Assembly: GCA_002382325.1 (NCBI GenBank)
Contig: DGAG01000007.1
Span: 372,001-436,000, forward strand
Direction of reading: 5' to 3'
DNA: 64,000 bases
Origin: Epsilonproteobacteria bacterium UBA4036
GTDB lineage: Bacteria; Campylobacterota; Campylobacteria; Campylobacterales; Arcobacteraceae
The position numbers and the translations under genes were made by a program. Below are positions 43,558 to 52,366 of this stretch, piece after piece. The notes under the pieces are model-generated. The model did not search any database, had not been told where the DNA came from, and saw only the letters and a list, made by a program, of their open reading frames with translations. Within the stretch, counting starts at the first letter, position 1, and every line of letters starts with the position of its first letter.

Positions 43558-44556
43558 TTAACAAATCCTTGGCAGTAGTTCACCCGTTGGGGTTTCTAAA
43601 AATCGTTTTGTTCCCCACGCTGAGTTTAAAATCACTCGTTTTTCATATTGTTGAGTTACTTTTCCTATAATTTTTGCTTCTTTTGAGTTTTCACAACCAT
43701 GTAAAACTTCTAAAGCTTTTTGGGCATCTTCTTGTTTGATTGCCAGCACAAAAGTTCCTTCATTGGCAAGGCTGAGCGCTTCAAAACCAAGCAATTCACA
43801 AATACCATTGACCTCATCACAAATAGGCACTTCTTTTTCTTCAATTTCAATACACACGTCACTTTGTTTTGCCCATTCGTTTAATACAGCACTCACCCCA
43901 CCTCGTGTGGCATCTCGAAGGGCTGTGATGTTAATATCATTTTGGATAAGTTTTTCTACAATTGGCCAAAGTGATGCACAATCTGACTTTAGGTTACTGC
44001 TCAGTTCTATCCCTTCTCTTGAAGCAAATATTGTCGCACCATGTTTTCCAATGGAGTTAGAAACGATTATAATATCTTCTGTCGTAATGTTATTTGAAGA
44101 AATACCTGCTTTTTGAATTTCTCCAATTCCAGTGGTATTGATAAATATTTTGTCAACACTTCCTTTGGGTACAACTTTGGTATCACCACTTACAACAACC
44201 GCCCCATTGATTTCCAACTCTTTTTTCATGGAGTTGACAATACGTTCCAACGTTCGCATTTCAAAACCTTCTTCTAAAATCACTGAACAAGTCAAATACT
44301 TGGGCTTGGCTCCCATCATGGCTAAATCATTGCATGTACCACAAACGGCAAGTTTCCCAATATCTGCTCCTGGAAATATTATGGGACTTACGGTAAAACT
44401 GTCTGTACTAAAAGCCAACGTTCCATTTTGAATGACAGCCGCATCTTCACTTTTTTCTAAAATTTCATTTTTAAAGGCTTTATAAAATACCTTTGAAATC
44501 AGTTCGTTGTTTTCTTCTCCACCATTTCCGTGTGAAAGGGTAATTGTTTTGCTCAT
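43558..44556 (-). CDS. hypE: Hydrogenase maturation protein HypE
   Basis: 332 aa. Converts the C-terminal thiocarboxamide of itself to thiocyanate, the cyanide donor. HGNGGEE at the N-terminus, DTKVVPKGSVD (ATP site), RDATRGGVSAVLNE, and the essential C-terminal tail GELLPRIC with the acceptor Cys. Next to hypA, and 10 bases after the dehydrogenase-like gene upstream. Confidence 0.96.
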   Translation of the reverse strand: MSKTITLSHGNGGEENNELISKVFYKAFKNEILEKSEDAAVIQNGTLAFSTDSFTVSPIIFPGADIGKLAVCGTCNDLAMMGAKPKYLTCSVILEEGFEMRTLERIVNSMKKELEINGAVVVSGDTKVVPKGSVDKIFINTTGIGEIQKAGISSNNITTEDIIIVSNSIGKHGATIFASREGIELSSNLKSDCASLWPIVEKLIQNDINITALRDATRGGVSAVLNEWAKQSDVCIEIEEKEVPICDEVNGICELLGFEALSLANEGTFVLAIKQEDAQKALEVLHGCENSKEAKIIGKVTQQYEKRVILNSAWGTKRFLETPTGELLPRIC

Positions 44557-44566
44557 ACTTTCCTAC

Positions 44567-45427
44567 TTATTCATAAAATTTACACAAGGCTTGTGTACCT
44601 AAATCGCCATCGCCTTTTTCTTCAAGTGTTTCGTACATCTCTAAAACCTCTTTGAGTACTTTTAAATTTGGCATCTCATCATTAGCGATTTTTAAATCTT
44701 TTACCATATGTTTAATATAAAAGCCTGGTTCAAACTCTCTTTTGTTCATCTTCGGTGCATTGTTGGTCATATGCCAACTCTGCGCTGCTCCGTTACTGAT
44801 ACTTTTTAACATCGTTGGGATATCAAGCCCTGCATTTTTCCCGTACGCAATGGCCTCACTAATTCCTGCCATAATTCCAGCAATCGCAATTTGGTTTGCC
44901 ATTTTAGTGTGTTGTCCGCTTCCTGCTTTGCCTTCATAAATAATAGTTGTGCCTAAGCTTTCAAAAATAGGTTTGCACACGTCAAAGTCTTCTTGCTCTC
45001 CTCCTACCATAATAGAAAGCGTTGCATTTTTAGCTCCCACATCTCCACCTGAAACAGGAGCATCTAAGGCTTTAAGATTTTTCTTTTTAGCTTCTTTATA
45101 AATTTTAACCGAAAGGCTTGGAGTTGTTGTTGTCATATCGATTAAGTAAGTATTTTCTAAAACAGAGTTTAAAATACCCTCTTGTGAAAAATAAACCTCT
45201 TCCACATCTTTTGGATACCCTACAATAGTAATAACAGCATCTTTGTTTTGCACACACGCTTTGATACTTTCACAAAAAATAGCACCCTCGTGTATGACAT
45301 CTTCTACTTTATCTTTATTTCGTGCATAAATACTGACTTCAAATCCTTTGTTCAAAAGATTTCTCACCATGGATTTTCCCATTACGCCTACGCCTATGAA
45401 ACCAATCTTTTTCATTGTTTTAGTCAT
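44567..45427 (-). CDS. NAD(P)-dependent 3-hydroxyisobutyrate-dehydrogenase-like protein
   Basis: 286 aa from ATG 45427 (AAGGATAATCAAA before it); the ATG at 45448 lacks a site. The N-terminal Rossmann GFIGVGVMGKSMVRNL, then LDAPVSGGDVGAKNATLSIM, and the catalytic Lys in GQHTKMANQIA. The family reduces or oxidises beta-hydroxyacids or imines; substrate unknown. Ten bases before hypE, so probably with it in one transcript, though it has no known maturation role. Confidence 0.88.
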   Translation of the reverse strand: MTKTMKKIGFIGVGVMGKSMVRNLLNKGFEVSIYARNKDKVEDVIHEGAIFCESIKACVQNKDAVITIVGYPKDVEEVYFSQEGILNSVLENTYLIDMTTTTPSLSVKIYKEAKKKNLKALDAPVSGGDVGAKNATLSIMVGGEQEDFDVCKPIFESLGTTIIYEGKAGSGQHTKMANQIAIAGIMAGISEAIAYGKNAGLDIPTMLKSISNGAAQSWHMTNNAPKMNKREFEPGFYIKHMVKDLKIANDEMPNLKVLKEVLEMYETLEEKGDGDLGTQALCKFYE

Positions 45428-45471
45428 TTTGATTATCCTTATTTGCAATATATATTTTTTGCATATTCCTT

Positions 45472-47031
45472 TTATTCATCATTATCAACTGTTTCATTTT
45501 TTGCAACAGTTGGATTTATAATAACTTCTTCTTTATACTCACTCTTGGCTTTTTTTATTATCTCATCGGGAGTTATTGTTTCACTGTAAAAGTACTCTTC
45601 TAAAAGAGGTTTAATCTTATACTCTTTTATAAACTCTACATCTATATCTTCACCCATAAAATAATTATGCCCTAACTGATAATCTTCACCTAAAAAGCTT
45701 TTTGAAATATATTGATTAAGTTCTTTCATTAGTTGTCTTGCAGTTTCATTTTGTACAAGTTTAGGGTTTGGCTTCATTTTTAAAAATGTAAATCTTCTTC
45801 TTAGTGCAATGTCTATTGTAGCTATTGATTTATCGGTACTGTTCATAGTCGCTATAATATAAAGATTTGAAGGTATTTTAAACTTCTCTTTTGAATATGG
45901 AAGTGTTACTTCATAACTATCTCTTTTATCTTCTTCTATTAAAGTAATAAGTTCTCCAAAAATTTTAGAAATATTTCCTCTATTGATTTCATCTATTACT
46001 ATGTAGAAGTTTTTTTGTTCTTCTTTTTGTACATTTTCTTTTTTCTTTAATTTCAACAGTTCTTCTAATAATGGATTATAATAAGGGGCGAGTCCTCCAT
46101 TGATAATAGTATTTGACTCTTCATAATACATTTTCTCTAAAGTCTTCATTGATAAACTATGAGATTTATCACCATTTTGTTTTTCAAAATAAATCGTTTT
46201 ATCATTATAATCATAGATATTATAATAACTATTATTTCGTTTTAAATTTATTTTTACATTCTCTTGATTTTCAATTTTGTTTTTTAGTAACAAACCAATA
46301 GCATCTATAAATAGCATGGCTTTATTATTTAATGATTTTAAAAAATTTATTTCAGCATCGCTACAAAGTTTTTTAAAAATACCATCTTCTAATTTTATAT
46401 TTCCATTATCTTGTGGTCGAAATCCTTCAATAAAATCTTCATAAGAGTAACTTTGATGAAAGGTTACAAACTCTATTCTTTTTTCTTTTTTTATGGTTTC
46501 AAAAGTTGAATTATCAAAACTATCGGTAGTTTCATTTTTAGAAATAGTATCAAAAATAGTTTTTTCATCATTACCATTTTCAATCATTGAAATAAGTCTT
46601 TTGTAATTATGAGTTTTACCAACTCCAGGAGCACCATAAAGCATTATATTTTTTGTTTTTAAATTATTACTCTTGTATTCTTCTATGCTTACTTTTGAAC
46701 TATAATAATCACCATATTCACATAAGTCAGATAAATCACTTAATTTGTCATTTAGAATATAGTCAATTATTACTGGTTCATATGAACTATAAAGATATTC
46801 TTTATTATTAAATAATACATCTACTAATTGATTTTTTGATATTGTCATATTAGTTTGTTTTTTAGTTATCGCTTTCACATATACTGAATTTTTATTCCTA
46901 AAAATACCGAACTCTGTCTTTCCTCCATAAGTTTTTAATTTATGAAAATGACCACTATCTATATCATAAAGTTGATTTAAAAAAACATCATACTTTTTTT
47001 CAAATTCTTCTTTTGAAATATTATTTTCCAT
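45472..47031 (-). CDS. mcrB: McrB-type AAA+ GTPase of a restriction system
   Basis: 519 aa. An N-terminal domain of about 120 residues, not recognised, would be the DNA-recognition part. AAA+ motifs: Walker A GAPGVGKTH (about residue 133), Walker B FYIVIDEINRGN, and the McrB signature MNSTDKSIATIDIALRRRF. McrB assembles GTP-driven hexamers that load McrC onto modified DNA. GGAG precedes the ATG inside the upstream gene end. It is last in the TA-mcrC-nuclease-mcrB operon, an order reverse to the usual mcrB-mcrC. Confidence 0.92.
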   Translation of the reverse strand: MENNISKEEFEKKYDVFLNQLYDIDSGHFHKLKTYGGKTEFGIFRNKNSVYVKAITKKQTNMTISKNQLVDVLFNNKEYLYSSYEPVIIDYILNDKLSDLSDLCEYGDYYSSKVSIEEYKSNNLKTKNIMLYGAPGVGKTHNYKRLISMIENGNDEKTIFDTISKNETTDSFDNSTFETIKKEKRIEFVTFHQSYSYEDFIEGFRPQDNGNIKLEDGIFKKLCSDAEINFLKSLNNKAMLFIDAIGLLLKNKIENQENVKINLKRNNSYYNIYDYNDKTIYFEKQNGDKSHSLSMKTLEKMYYEESNTIINGGLAPYYNPLLEELLKLKKKENVQKEEQKNFYIVIDEINRGNISKIFGELITLIEEDKRDSYEVTLPYSKEKFKIPSNLYIIATMNSTDKSIATIDIALRRRFTFLKMKPNPKLVQNETARQLMKELNQYISKSFLGEDYQLGHNYFMGEDIDVEFIKEYKIKPLLEEYFYSETITPDEIIKKAKSEYKEEVIINPTVAKNETVDNDE

Positions 47032-47034
47032 TTG

Positions 47035-48027
47035 TTACTCCCCTTCTTCCAATAATTTCCTAAACTCTTCTTTATTCGGCAACACTGTTAAATATTTACT
47101 TGCATAAATTTGATTATTATCTTTTGGAAGTGTTAATTCCACTAACGTTTTACTTTTATCTTTGCAAAGAATTATACCTACTGTTGGGTTTTCTTCTTCT
47201 GTCTTTTCGTATCGGTCAAAATAGTTTACATACATTATCATTTGACCAATGTCTTGATGTTTAAGTTCCCCTATTTTTAAATCTATAATTACAAATGATT
47301 TTAAAAGTCGGTTGTAAAAAACTAAGTCAACTTTGAAATGTTTTTCATCGATTGTTAATCTTTTTTGTCGTGCAACAAAAGTAAAGCCTTTACCAAGTTC
47401 GAGTAAAAAATGCTCTAATTTGTCTATGAGTTTTTGTTCCAAGTCACTCTCACTGTAATTTGATAATTCAGGCAATCCCACAAACTCTAAAATGTATGGG
47501 TCTTTTATCATATCATCAACACTTTGCACTATTTGCCCTTGTATGGCTAACTCTTTTACTTTTGATTTATCTTTACTTAATGATAATCTTTCAAAAAGTC
47601 CAGTGTCAAACTGTCTTTTAAGTTCTCTTAAACTCCAACTGTTTTCAATGGCTTCTATTTCATAAAAGTTTCGTTCATCTGCATTTTCAATTCGTGTTAA
47701 AAATATGTAGTGTGACCAACTTAATTCAAATTTCCGAGACAGTGTCTCCGAATTTGAAAATGTTAAATAAAATCGTCTCATATTCTCCAAATTATCAACA
47801 GAAAAACCTTTACCAAATTCATTACTAAGCTCAATAGATAAAAGCTTTAATAAGGACTTTCCATACTCTGCTCTTATCTCTCCACCTTGTTCTTCTTCAA
47901 CTATTCTTTTTCCTATTTCATAATAAGTTTGGGTCATGGTTGCGTTTATCGTTTGATAAACTCTGCTTTTAGCACTATGCAATAACTCTTTAATATCTTG
48001 ATAAAAACTATTGTTGATTAAACTCAT
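47035..48027 (-). CDS. DUF1016 PD-(D/E)XK nuclease protein
   Basis: 330 aa. N-terminal DUF1016 part (YYEIGKRIVEEEQGG, EFGKGFSVDNLENMRRF), then a nuclease domain with VDLVFYN and FVIIDLKIGEL, the D ... (D/E)xK core. The family occurs with restriction and defence genes; direct function is unproven. It lies between mcrC and mcrB with a four-base overlap to mcrC and a three-base gap to mcrB, so it is translated as part of the same operon. Confidence 0.9.
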   Translation of the reverse strand: MSLINNSFYQDIKELLHSAKSRVYQTINATMTQTYYEIGKRIVEEEQGGEIRAEYGKSLLKLLSIELSNEFGKGFSVDNLENMRRFYLTFSNSETLSRKFELSWSHYIFLTRIENADERNFYEIEAIENSWSLRELKRQFDTGLFERLSLSKDKSKVKELAIQGQIVQSVDDMIKDPYILEFVGLPELSNYSESDLEQKLIDKLEHFLLELGKGFTFVARQKRLTIDEKHFKVDLVFYNRLLKSFVIIDLKIGELKHQDIGQMIMYVNYFDRYEKTEEENPTVGIILCKDKSKTLVELTLPKDNNQIYASKYLTVLPNKEEFRKLLEEGE

Positions 48028-49178
48028 AAGACATCCCCTATCCTAGATTTTATTATTTTGATAAATTCTTCATATTCACCACTAAAATTCAAATCTATAC
48101 TTTTCATTTTCAATTCTACTTGTTTTTCATTTTCACCTAAACTTATTGCTTTATCAATATTATCTAAATGCCTTGGATATAAAAGTATAGTTGAATTAAT
48201 ATTTTTAAAATTATTAGCATAGACATACATTTGGTATCGGTCATCTCTACTTGCAATACTACTTTTTTCTAATATCTTATATTTACAATCTATGATTAAA
48301 TTTTTGCTTTTAACTATAATATCTGGTTTTAAATATAACTCTCCAAACTTTTTACTCTTGATTGGTACTTCAACATTATCATATTCTTCTTTTACAATTC
48401 TAGCTATAAACTTCTCAAACAATACATTCATATCAAATAAAAAAGCAAAGGATTTTTTATCTTGATTAAATAAAGGAATGGATTGCTTCAAAAGTAAAAT
48501 TGCCACTTCAAAACTGGTTTTAAAGCGTACGTTTAATCTATCAAAATGAATGTTTAATTTATTGATATCTACTGACTTATATTCAACTTCATCAAAGATG
48601 AGTTCACACTGTTTTAAAAGTTTTTTATCTTTGACAAACTTTTGAAGATATTTCACCGCATATAAAAAGAACTGATTTAGCTCATTATTTGGACTAAACT
48701 CATCGTATTCACAATAGATTCTATTTTTAATAAAATTGTATTTTAGATTTTCGTTGATTAAATACTTTCCTTTTAAAACACTCAAATTGTCTTGTTCTGT
48801 CATATACTTCTTATACATTCCCTTTTTAAGTTCTTGTAAAAGTCCATTTGCAAACATTTGCACAAACACTTCTAAGATAGTATGCTTTTCTTGGTTTTGA
48901 CAACTTGCTATTTGTTCATTGGAAAGTTTTACATCGTAAGCGTACATAAGCATATAGATAAAAATATTGAGGTTTTGTTCATCGTTGTGATTGGCAATTT
49001 TAGGTAAAATATAATAATCTTGATTGTTAAAATTTAAAATTCCACAGTACTGGGAAGCTTTTACCTTATTCCAATCTTGTGTAAAATATTTATGAAGTGA
49101 AGAGTTACCTATAATATGTATTCTTAATTCTTTATAGCCTTCTTTTATCTCTTCATATTCATAAATTGTTCTTTGCAT
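48024..49178 (-). CDS. mcrC: McrC-type nuclease subunit
   Basis: 384 aa. N-terminal part typical of McrC family (ILNFNNQDYYILPKI), and a C-terminal PD-(D/E)XK nuclease (LKPDIIVKSKNLIIDCKYK; Asp and Asp-x-Lys visible). With McrB it would cut DNA carrying certain modified bases. It starts three bases after the mazF-like stop, so it is co-expressed with the toxin-antitoxin pair. Confidence 0.9.
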   Translation of the reverse strand: MQRTIYEYEEIKEGYKELRIHIIGNSSLHKYFTQDWNKVKASQYCGILNFNNQDYYILPKIANHNDEQNLNIFIYMLMYAYDVKLSNEQIASCQNQEKHTILEVFVQMFANGLLQELKKGMYKKYMTEQDNLSVLKGKYLINENLKYNFIKNRIYCEYDEFSPNNELNQFFLYAVKYLQKFVKDKKLLKQCELIFDEVEYKSVDINKLNIHFDRLNVRFKTSFEVAILLLKQSIPLFNQDKKSFAFLFDMNVLFEKFIARIVKEEYDNVEVPIKSKKFGELYLKPDIIVKSKNLIIDCKYKILEKSSIASRDDRYQMYVYANNFKNINSTILLYPRHLDNIDKAISLGENEKQVELKMKSIDLNFSGEYEEFIKIIKSRIGDVL

Positions 49179-49180
49179 TA

Positions 49181-49528
49181 TTACAACTCTAAATGCTTCA
49201 TAAGTTTAATTCTAACTTCTTCCAATTCTTCATCATTTAAGACAGTAAGTTTGTTATTCAAATCAATTCGACTTAAATCTAAAGTACAAAGTTCATTAAC
49301 ACATACTTCACTGTCTTGTTGTAGATTTTCTCTTGATTGAATTTTTACTCTTAGTGTTCCACCACATAGATTGGTAGTTATTGGAATGACAGTAACGCCT
49401 TTAAATTCGACTTTGTCTATATTTCTATTGGCGACATCATTTTGAATAATCAAAGCAGGTCGTATTTTTCCAAATTCACTGTTATACTTTTTACCAAAAT
49501 TCACAAGATAAATCTCACCTCGCTTCAT
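49181..49528 (-). CDS. MazF/PemK-family toxin
   Basis: 115 aa, PemK fold: MKRGEIYLVNFGKK, KIRPALIIQND, GVTVIPITT. Members are sequence-specific endoribonucleases. It overlaps the antitoxin gene by four bases and is followed three bases later by mcrC, so the toxin lies inside the restriction operon. Confidence 0.92.
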   Translation of the reverse strand: MKRGEIYLVNFGKKYNSEFGKIRPALIIQNDVANRNIDKVEFKGVTVIPITTNLCGGTLRVKIQSRENLQQDSEVCVNELCTLDLSRIDLNNKLTVLNDEELEEVRIKLMKHLEL

Positions 49529-49773
49529 TTTAAATCCTCAACCACTTCTTCAATTTCTAAAAACTCTTCATAGGATTTTTGGCTCAAAGCATTTTGATTT
49601 TGCAGTAAATATAATTCATCTTCAATCTTCTCTTTTAACTTTTCATACAAACTGTATGGAATAACCACACTTTTAGTAATATGTTTTTTAGCATCTTCTA
49701 CAAATGTAATATCTGTCGGTTGCGTGATATATGAGGGCTTTTTAATAAAATCACTGGAATTTATTACAATCAT
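49525..49773 (-). CDS. Antitoxin partner of the MazF-like toxin
   Basis: 82 aa. N-terminal segment with ITKSVVIPYSLYEKLKEKI, then an acidic helical tail (EEFLEIEEVVEDLK) of the type that binds MazF. No clear AbrB or RHH family match. AAAAAGGATAC precedes the ATG at 49773. It opens the operon and would repress its own promoter (see the inverted repeat upstream). Confidence 0.8.
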   Translation of the reverse strand: MIVINSSDFIKKPSYITQPTDITFVEDAKKHITKSVVIPYSLYEKLKEKIEDELYLLQNQNALSQKSYEEFLEIEEVVEDLK

Positions 49774-49786
49774 GTTGTATCCTTTT

Positions 49787-49818
49787 TATATAATATTTTA
49801 TTCTACTAATATTATATA
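49787..49818 (-). promoter_or_regulatory. 11-bp inverted repeat over the toxin-antitoxin promoter
   Basis: TATATAATATT (49787-49797) and its exact reverse complement AATATTATATA (49808-49818) are separated by 10 bases, so the arms face the same side, two helical turns apart. The -10 box TATAAT of the - strand lies in the distal arm (49816-49811). A good candidate operator for antitoxin binding. Confidence 0.6.
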
Positions 49819-49887
49819 CTAATTTTATTTATTTTTCTACTTCTTCTTATACACAAAGTTAACACTCTAAAGGACTCTAGTCATAGT

Positions 49888-50020
49888 AGGCTTTAGATTT
49901 TATTCCAGTTCAAGGCGGAGCTAAAAATTTAGGTAGGAGCTTACACGAAGTAAGTGAGTATCTAAATTTTTAGATTCAACGAAGAAAGGGGATAAAAGAT
50001 GAAGCCTAATATCACTATAG
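49888..50020. repeat. Two-level intergenic hairpin element, copy 2
   Basis: The outer arms TAGGCTTTAGATTTTAT (from 49888) and ATAAAAGATGAAGCCTA (ending near 50008) pair imperfectly, with ATAG / CTAT extending beyond. Inside, CTAAAAATTTAG pairs with CTAAATTTTTAG, and the apex is CTTACACGAAGTAAG. It shares TCAAGGCGGA, AGGAGCTTACACG and AACGAAGAA with copy 1 at 4450. It overlaps the hypD stop codon. The gap 49774-50014 holds this element and the operator/promoter only. Confidence 0.75.
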
Positions 50021-51157
50021 TAGATTTCCAAACTTATAATAGGCACTGCACGCACCCTCACTTGAAACCATACAACTTCCCAATGGACTGCTTGGCTTAC
50101 AAATGGTTCCAAAGACAGTACACTCATTGGGTTTAGCAATACCTCGCATAATATCTCCACAAATGCAAAGTTTATGGTCATCGATTTCATCTATTGGGAG
50201 GATGGCTTTGTAGATAACTTCTGCATCATAGGCTTTATACTCATCTTTAAGCTTTAAAGCCGACTCTCTTATTCTTCCTAAACCTCTCCATTTAAACGAA
50301 CCATCCAGTGTCATATATCTATTGATTAACTCTTGTGCTTTAACATTGCCCTCATAGGAAACACTTCTTGTATATTGAATCTCTAATTCACATCGGTTTT
50401 CATTGAACTGTTTGACTATCATCAAAAGAGCTTCCATCACATCTATGGGCTCAAAACCACTCACTACAACAGGAATATGAAAATCTCGTGGAAACTCTTC
50501 ATAAATCTTACTTCCACTTATCACACTGACATGAGCAGGTCCAATAAAAGCATCGATTTGACTGTCATACGAATTGACTTGTTCATCATGACTGTGTATA
50601 AGTTCTCTCATGGGTGCGGGTACAGTAACATGATTGATATGAAATAAAATATTTGAAATACCCTTTTTAATGACATAATCAATCAATGCTGCTGTCATAG
50701 GAGTAGTTGTTTCAAAACCTATGGCAAAAAAGATGACTTTTTTTGAAGGGTTTTCAACGGCAATTTTAATGGTATCCATAGGCGAATAGACAAATCGTAC
50801 ATCCGCCCCTTTGGCTCTGGCGTTGGCTAAATTGCCATTACTTCCTGGCACTTTTATCATATCACCAAGAGTAACCAATATCACATCTTCTTGCATCGCT
50901 AAAGTATAAGCATGGTCAATTCTCTCTTTGGGCATAACACACACAGGACAACCGGGACCGTGAATAAACTCTATGTTTTCTGGCATGAGTTGATTAAGAC
51001 CATATTTCATAATCGTATGCGTATGTCCTCCACACACTTCCATGACACGTATTTTCTTAGGAAGTGTTTTTGCCTCTTTTTGAATTTGTAAAGCCAACGC
51101 TTTTATGACTTCAGGATTTCTAAATCCCTCATATAAATCTTTGAGTTGTAAAGACAT
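50015..51157 (-). CDS. hypD: Hydrogenase maturation protein HypD
   Basis: 380 aa. Fe-S scaffold that, with HypC, carries Fe(CN)2CO. Conserved MEVCGGHTHTIMKYGL, GPGCPVCVMP and the C-terminal CICGDIMRGIAKP ... CTVFGTICKPSSPLGSCMV are all seen. It follows hypC by two bases. Downstream is a foreign-looking block, not hypE as in an uninterrupted cluster. Confidence 0.97.
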   Translation of the reverse strand: MSLQLKDLYEGFRNPEVIKALALQIQKEAKTLPKKIRVMEVCGGHTHTIMKYGLNQLMPENIEFIHGPGCPVCVMPKERIDHAYTLAMQEDVILVTLGDMIKVPGSNGNLANARAKGADVRFVYSPMDTIKIAVENPSKKVIFFAIGFETTTPMTAALIDYVIKKGISNILFHINHVTVPAPMRELIHSHDEQVNSYDSQIDAFIGPAHVSVISGSKIYEEFPRDFHIPVVVSGFEPIDVMEALLMIVKQFNENRCELEIQYTRSVSYEGNVKAQELINRYMTLDGSFKWRGLGRIRESALKLKDEYKAYDAEVIYKAILPIDEIDDHKLCICGDIMRGIAKPNECTVFGTICKPSSPLGSCMVSSEGACSAYYKFGNLL

Positions 51158-51159
51158 TT

Positions 51160-51444
51160 TTAGGCTCTATTGGGACAATTATCGTCTTCTAAGATAGCAT
51201 TTCGCCTATCTTCCTCTTCCATTTTGGCAATGATTTCACCATACACTTTTAAACTCTCCAACGCATCTTCTTCATCGATTTTATTCATAGCAAACCCAAT
51301 ATGAATCAACACATAATCCCCAATCGTAACTTCTTGATCAATCAAATCTAACGATGCTTGTCGTGTTACTCCCATAGTATCCACCGTTGCAATATTGGTT
51401 TCAGGGTCGATTTTTGTAATTTTTGATGGTATTGATAAACACAT
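51160..51444 (-). CDS. hypC: Hydrogenase maturation chaperone HypC
   Basis: 94 aa, starts MCLSIPSKI with the essential Cys2, then VLIHIGFAMNKIDEEDA. Chaperones the large-subunit precursor and shuttles the iron ligand with HypD. Four bases after the hypB stop and two before hypD: one operon. Confidence 0.96.
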   Translation of the reverse strand: MCLSIPSKITKIDPETNIATVDTMGVTRQASLDLIDQEVTIGDYVLIHIGFAMNKIDEEDALESLKVYGEIIAKMEEEDRRNAILEDDNCPNRA

Positions 51445-51448
51445 AAAA

Positions 51449-52252
51449 TTATCTCATCTTTCTTTTGAAGTTTATCCAATCAATAACACGCTGAAGGCTT
51501 TTTTCATCTTTGGTTGAGACTTCTAAAATATCTACATTGGGTTTAAGTTTTCTGGCTTCTCTTTTTTCCGCTTCAATGTCATATTCAAAGTAAGGCAGTA
51601 AATCTGTTTTTGTGATTAAAATTAAATCGGCACTTCTAAACATCACAGGGTATTTGATGATTTTATCTTCCCCTTCTGGAACACTCACTAAAACAATATT
51701 TAAGTGTGTTCCAACATCATAAGAAGCAGGACAAACTAAGTTACCTACATTTTCTACAAAACAGACATCTATATCTTCTAAAGGCATATCGTGCAAACCT
51801 TTGTGTACCATAAAAGCATCCAAATGACACGCACTTCCTGTTTGAATTTGAACCGCTTTAATTCCTTTGGCAATCAGTCGATCCGCATCTCGATTGGTTT
51901 CTAAATCCCCTTCAACTACACCAAATTTAAAATCTGCCATACCACTTAAATGCTCAAGCAGTGTTGTTTTACCACTTCCTGGGCTTGACATAAGGTTGAT
52001 ACCCAACACATGGTGTTTATCAAAGTGCGCTCTGTTGTGTGCCGCTTCATGGTCATTTTTATCTAAAATCTTTTTAATGACTGAAATGGTTTTGGGGTCA
52101 TTGAGTTGTGGGTTATGATTGAGTGTTTCATGAGCATGTTGATGCTTGTGACTCTCGTCATGGTGATGATGATGCCCATCGTGGTGGTGATGATGGTCAT
52201 GGTCATGAGTGTGTTCGTGATCTGTTATACTGCAACCGCAATCTTTGCACAT
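51449..52252 (-). CDS. hypB: Nickel-inserting GTPase HypB
   Basis: 267 aa. The N-terminus is MCKDCGCSITDHE followed by a His/Asp-rich tract (about residues 12-45), a nickel-storage type tail. GTPase motifs: SSPGSGKTTLLE, VEGDLETNRDAD, NLVCPASYDVG and ITKTDLL. Works with HypA to load nickel. AAGGAAA precedes the ATG. First gene of hypBCD; the zinc-ribbon gene at 52367 is divergent. Confidence 0.96.
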   Translation of the reverse strand: MCKDCGCSITDHEHTHDHDHHHHHDGHHHHHDESHKHQHAHETLNHNPQLNDPKTISVIKKILDKNDHEAAHNRAHFDKHHVLGINLMSSPGSGKTTLLEHLSGMADFKFGVVEGDLETNRDADRLIAKGIKAVQIQTGSACHLDAFMVHKGLHDMPLEDIDVCFVENVGNLVCPASYDVGTHLNIVLVSVPEGEDKIIKYPVMFRSADLILITKTDLLPYFEYDIEAEKREARKLKPNVDILEVSTKDEKSLQRVIDWINFKRKMR

Positions 52253-52366
52253 AAAATTTCCTTCGTTAAAATATTTTGTGAATATCCATTCATTCTATGA
52301 AGTCTACTTCATTTAACTTAAAAATAGTATTACTTTTTTCTACTCTTATGTAATTTTAGAACTTAA

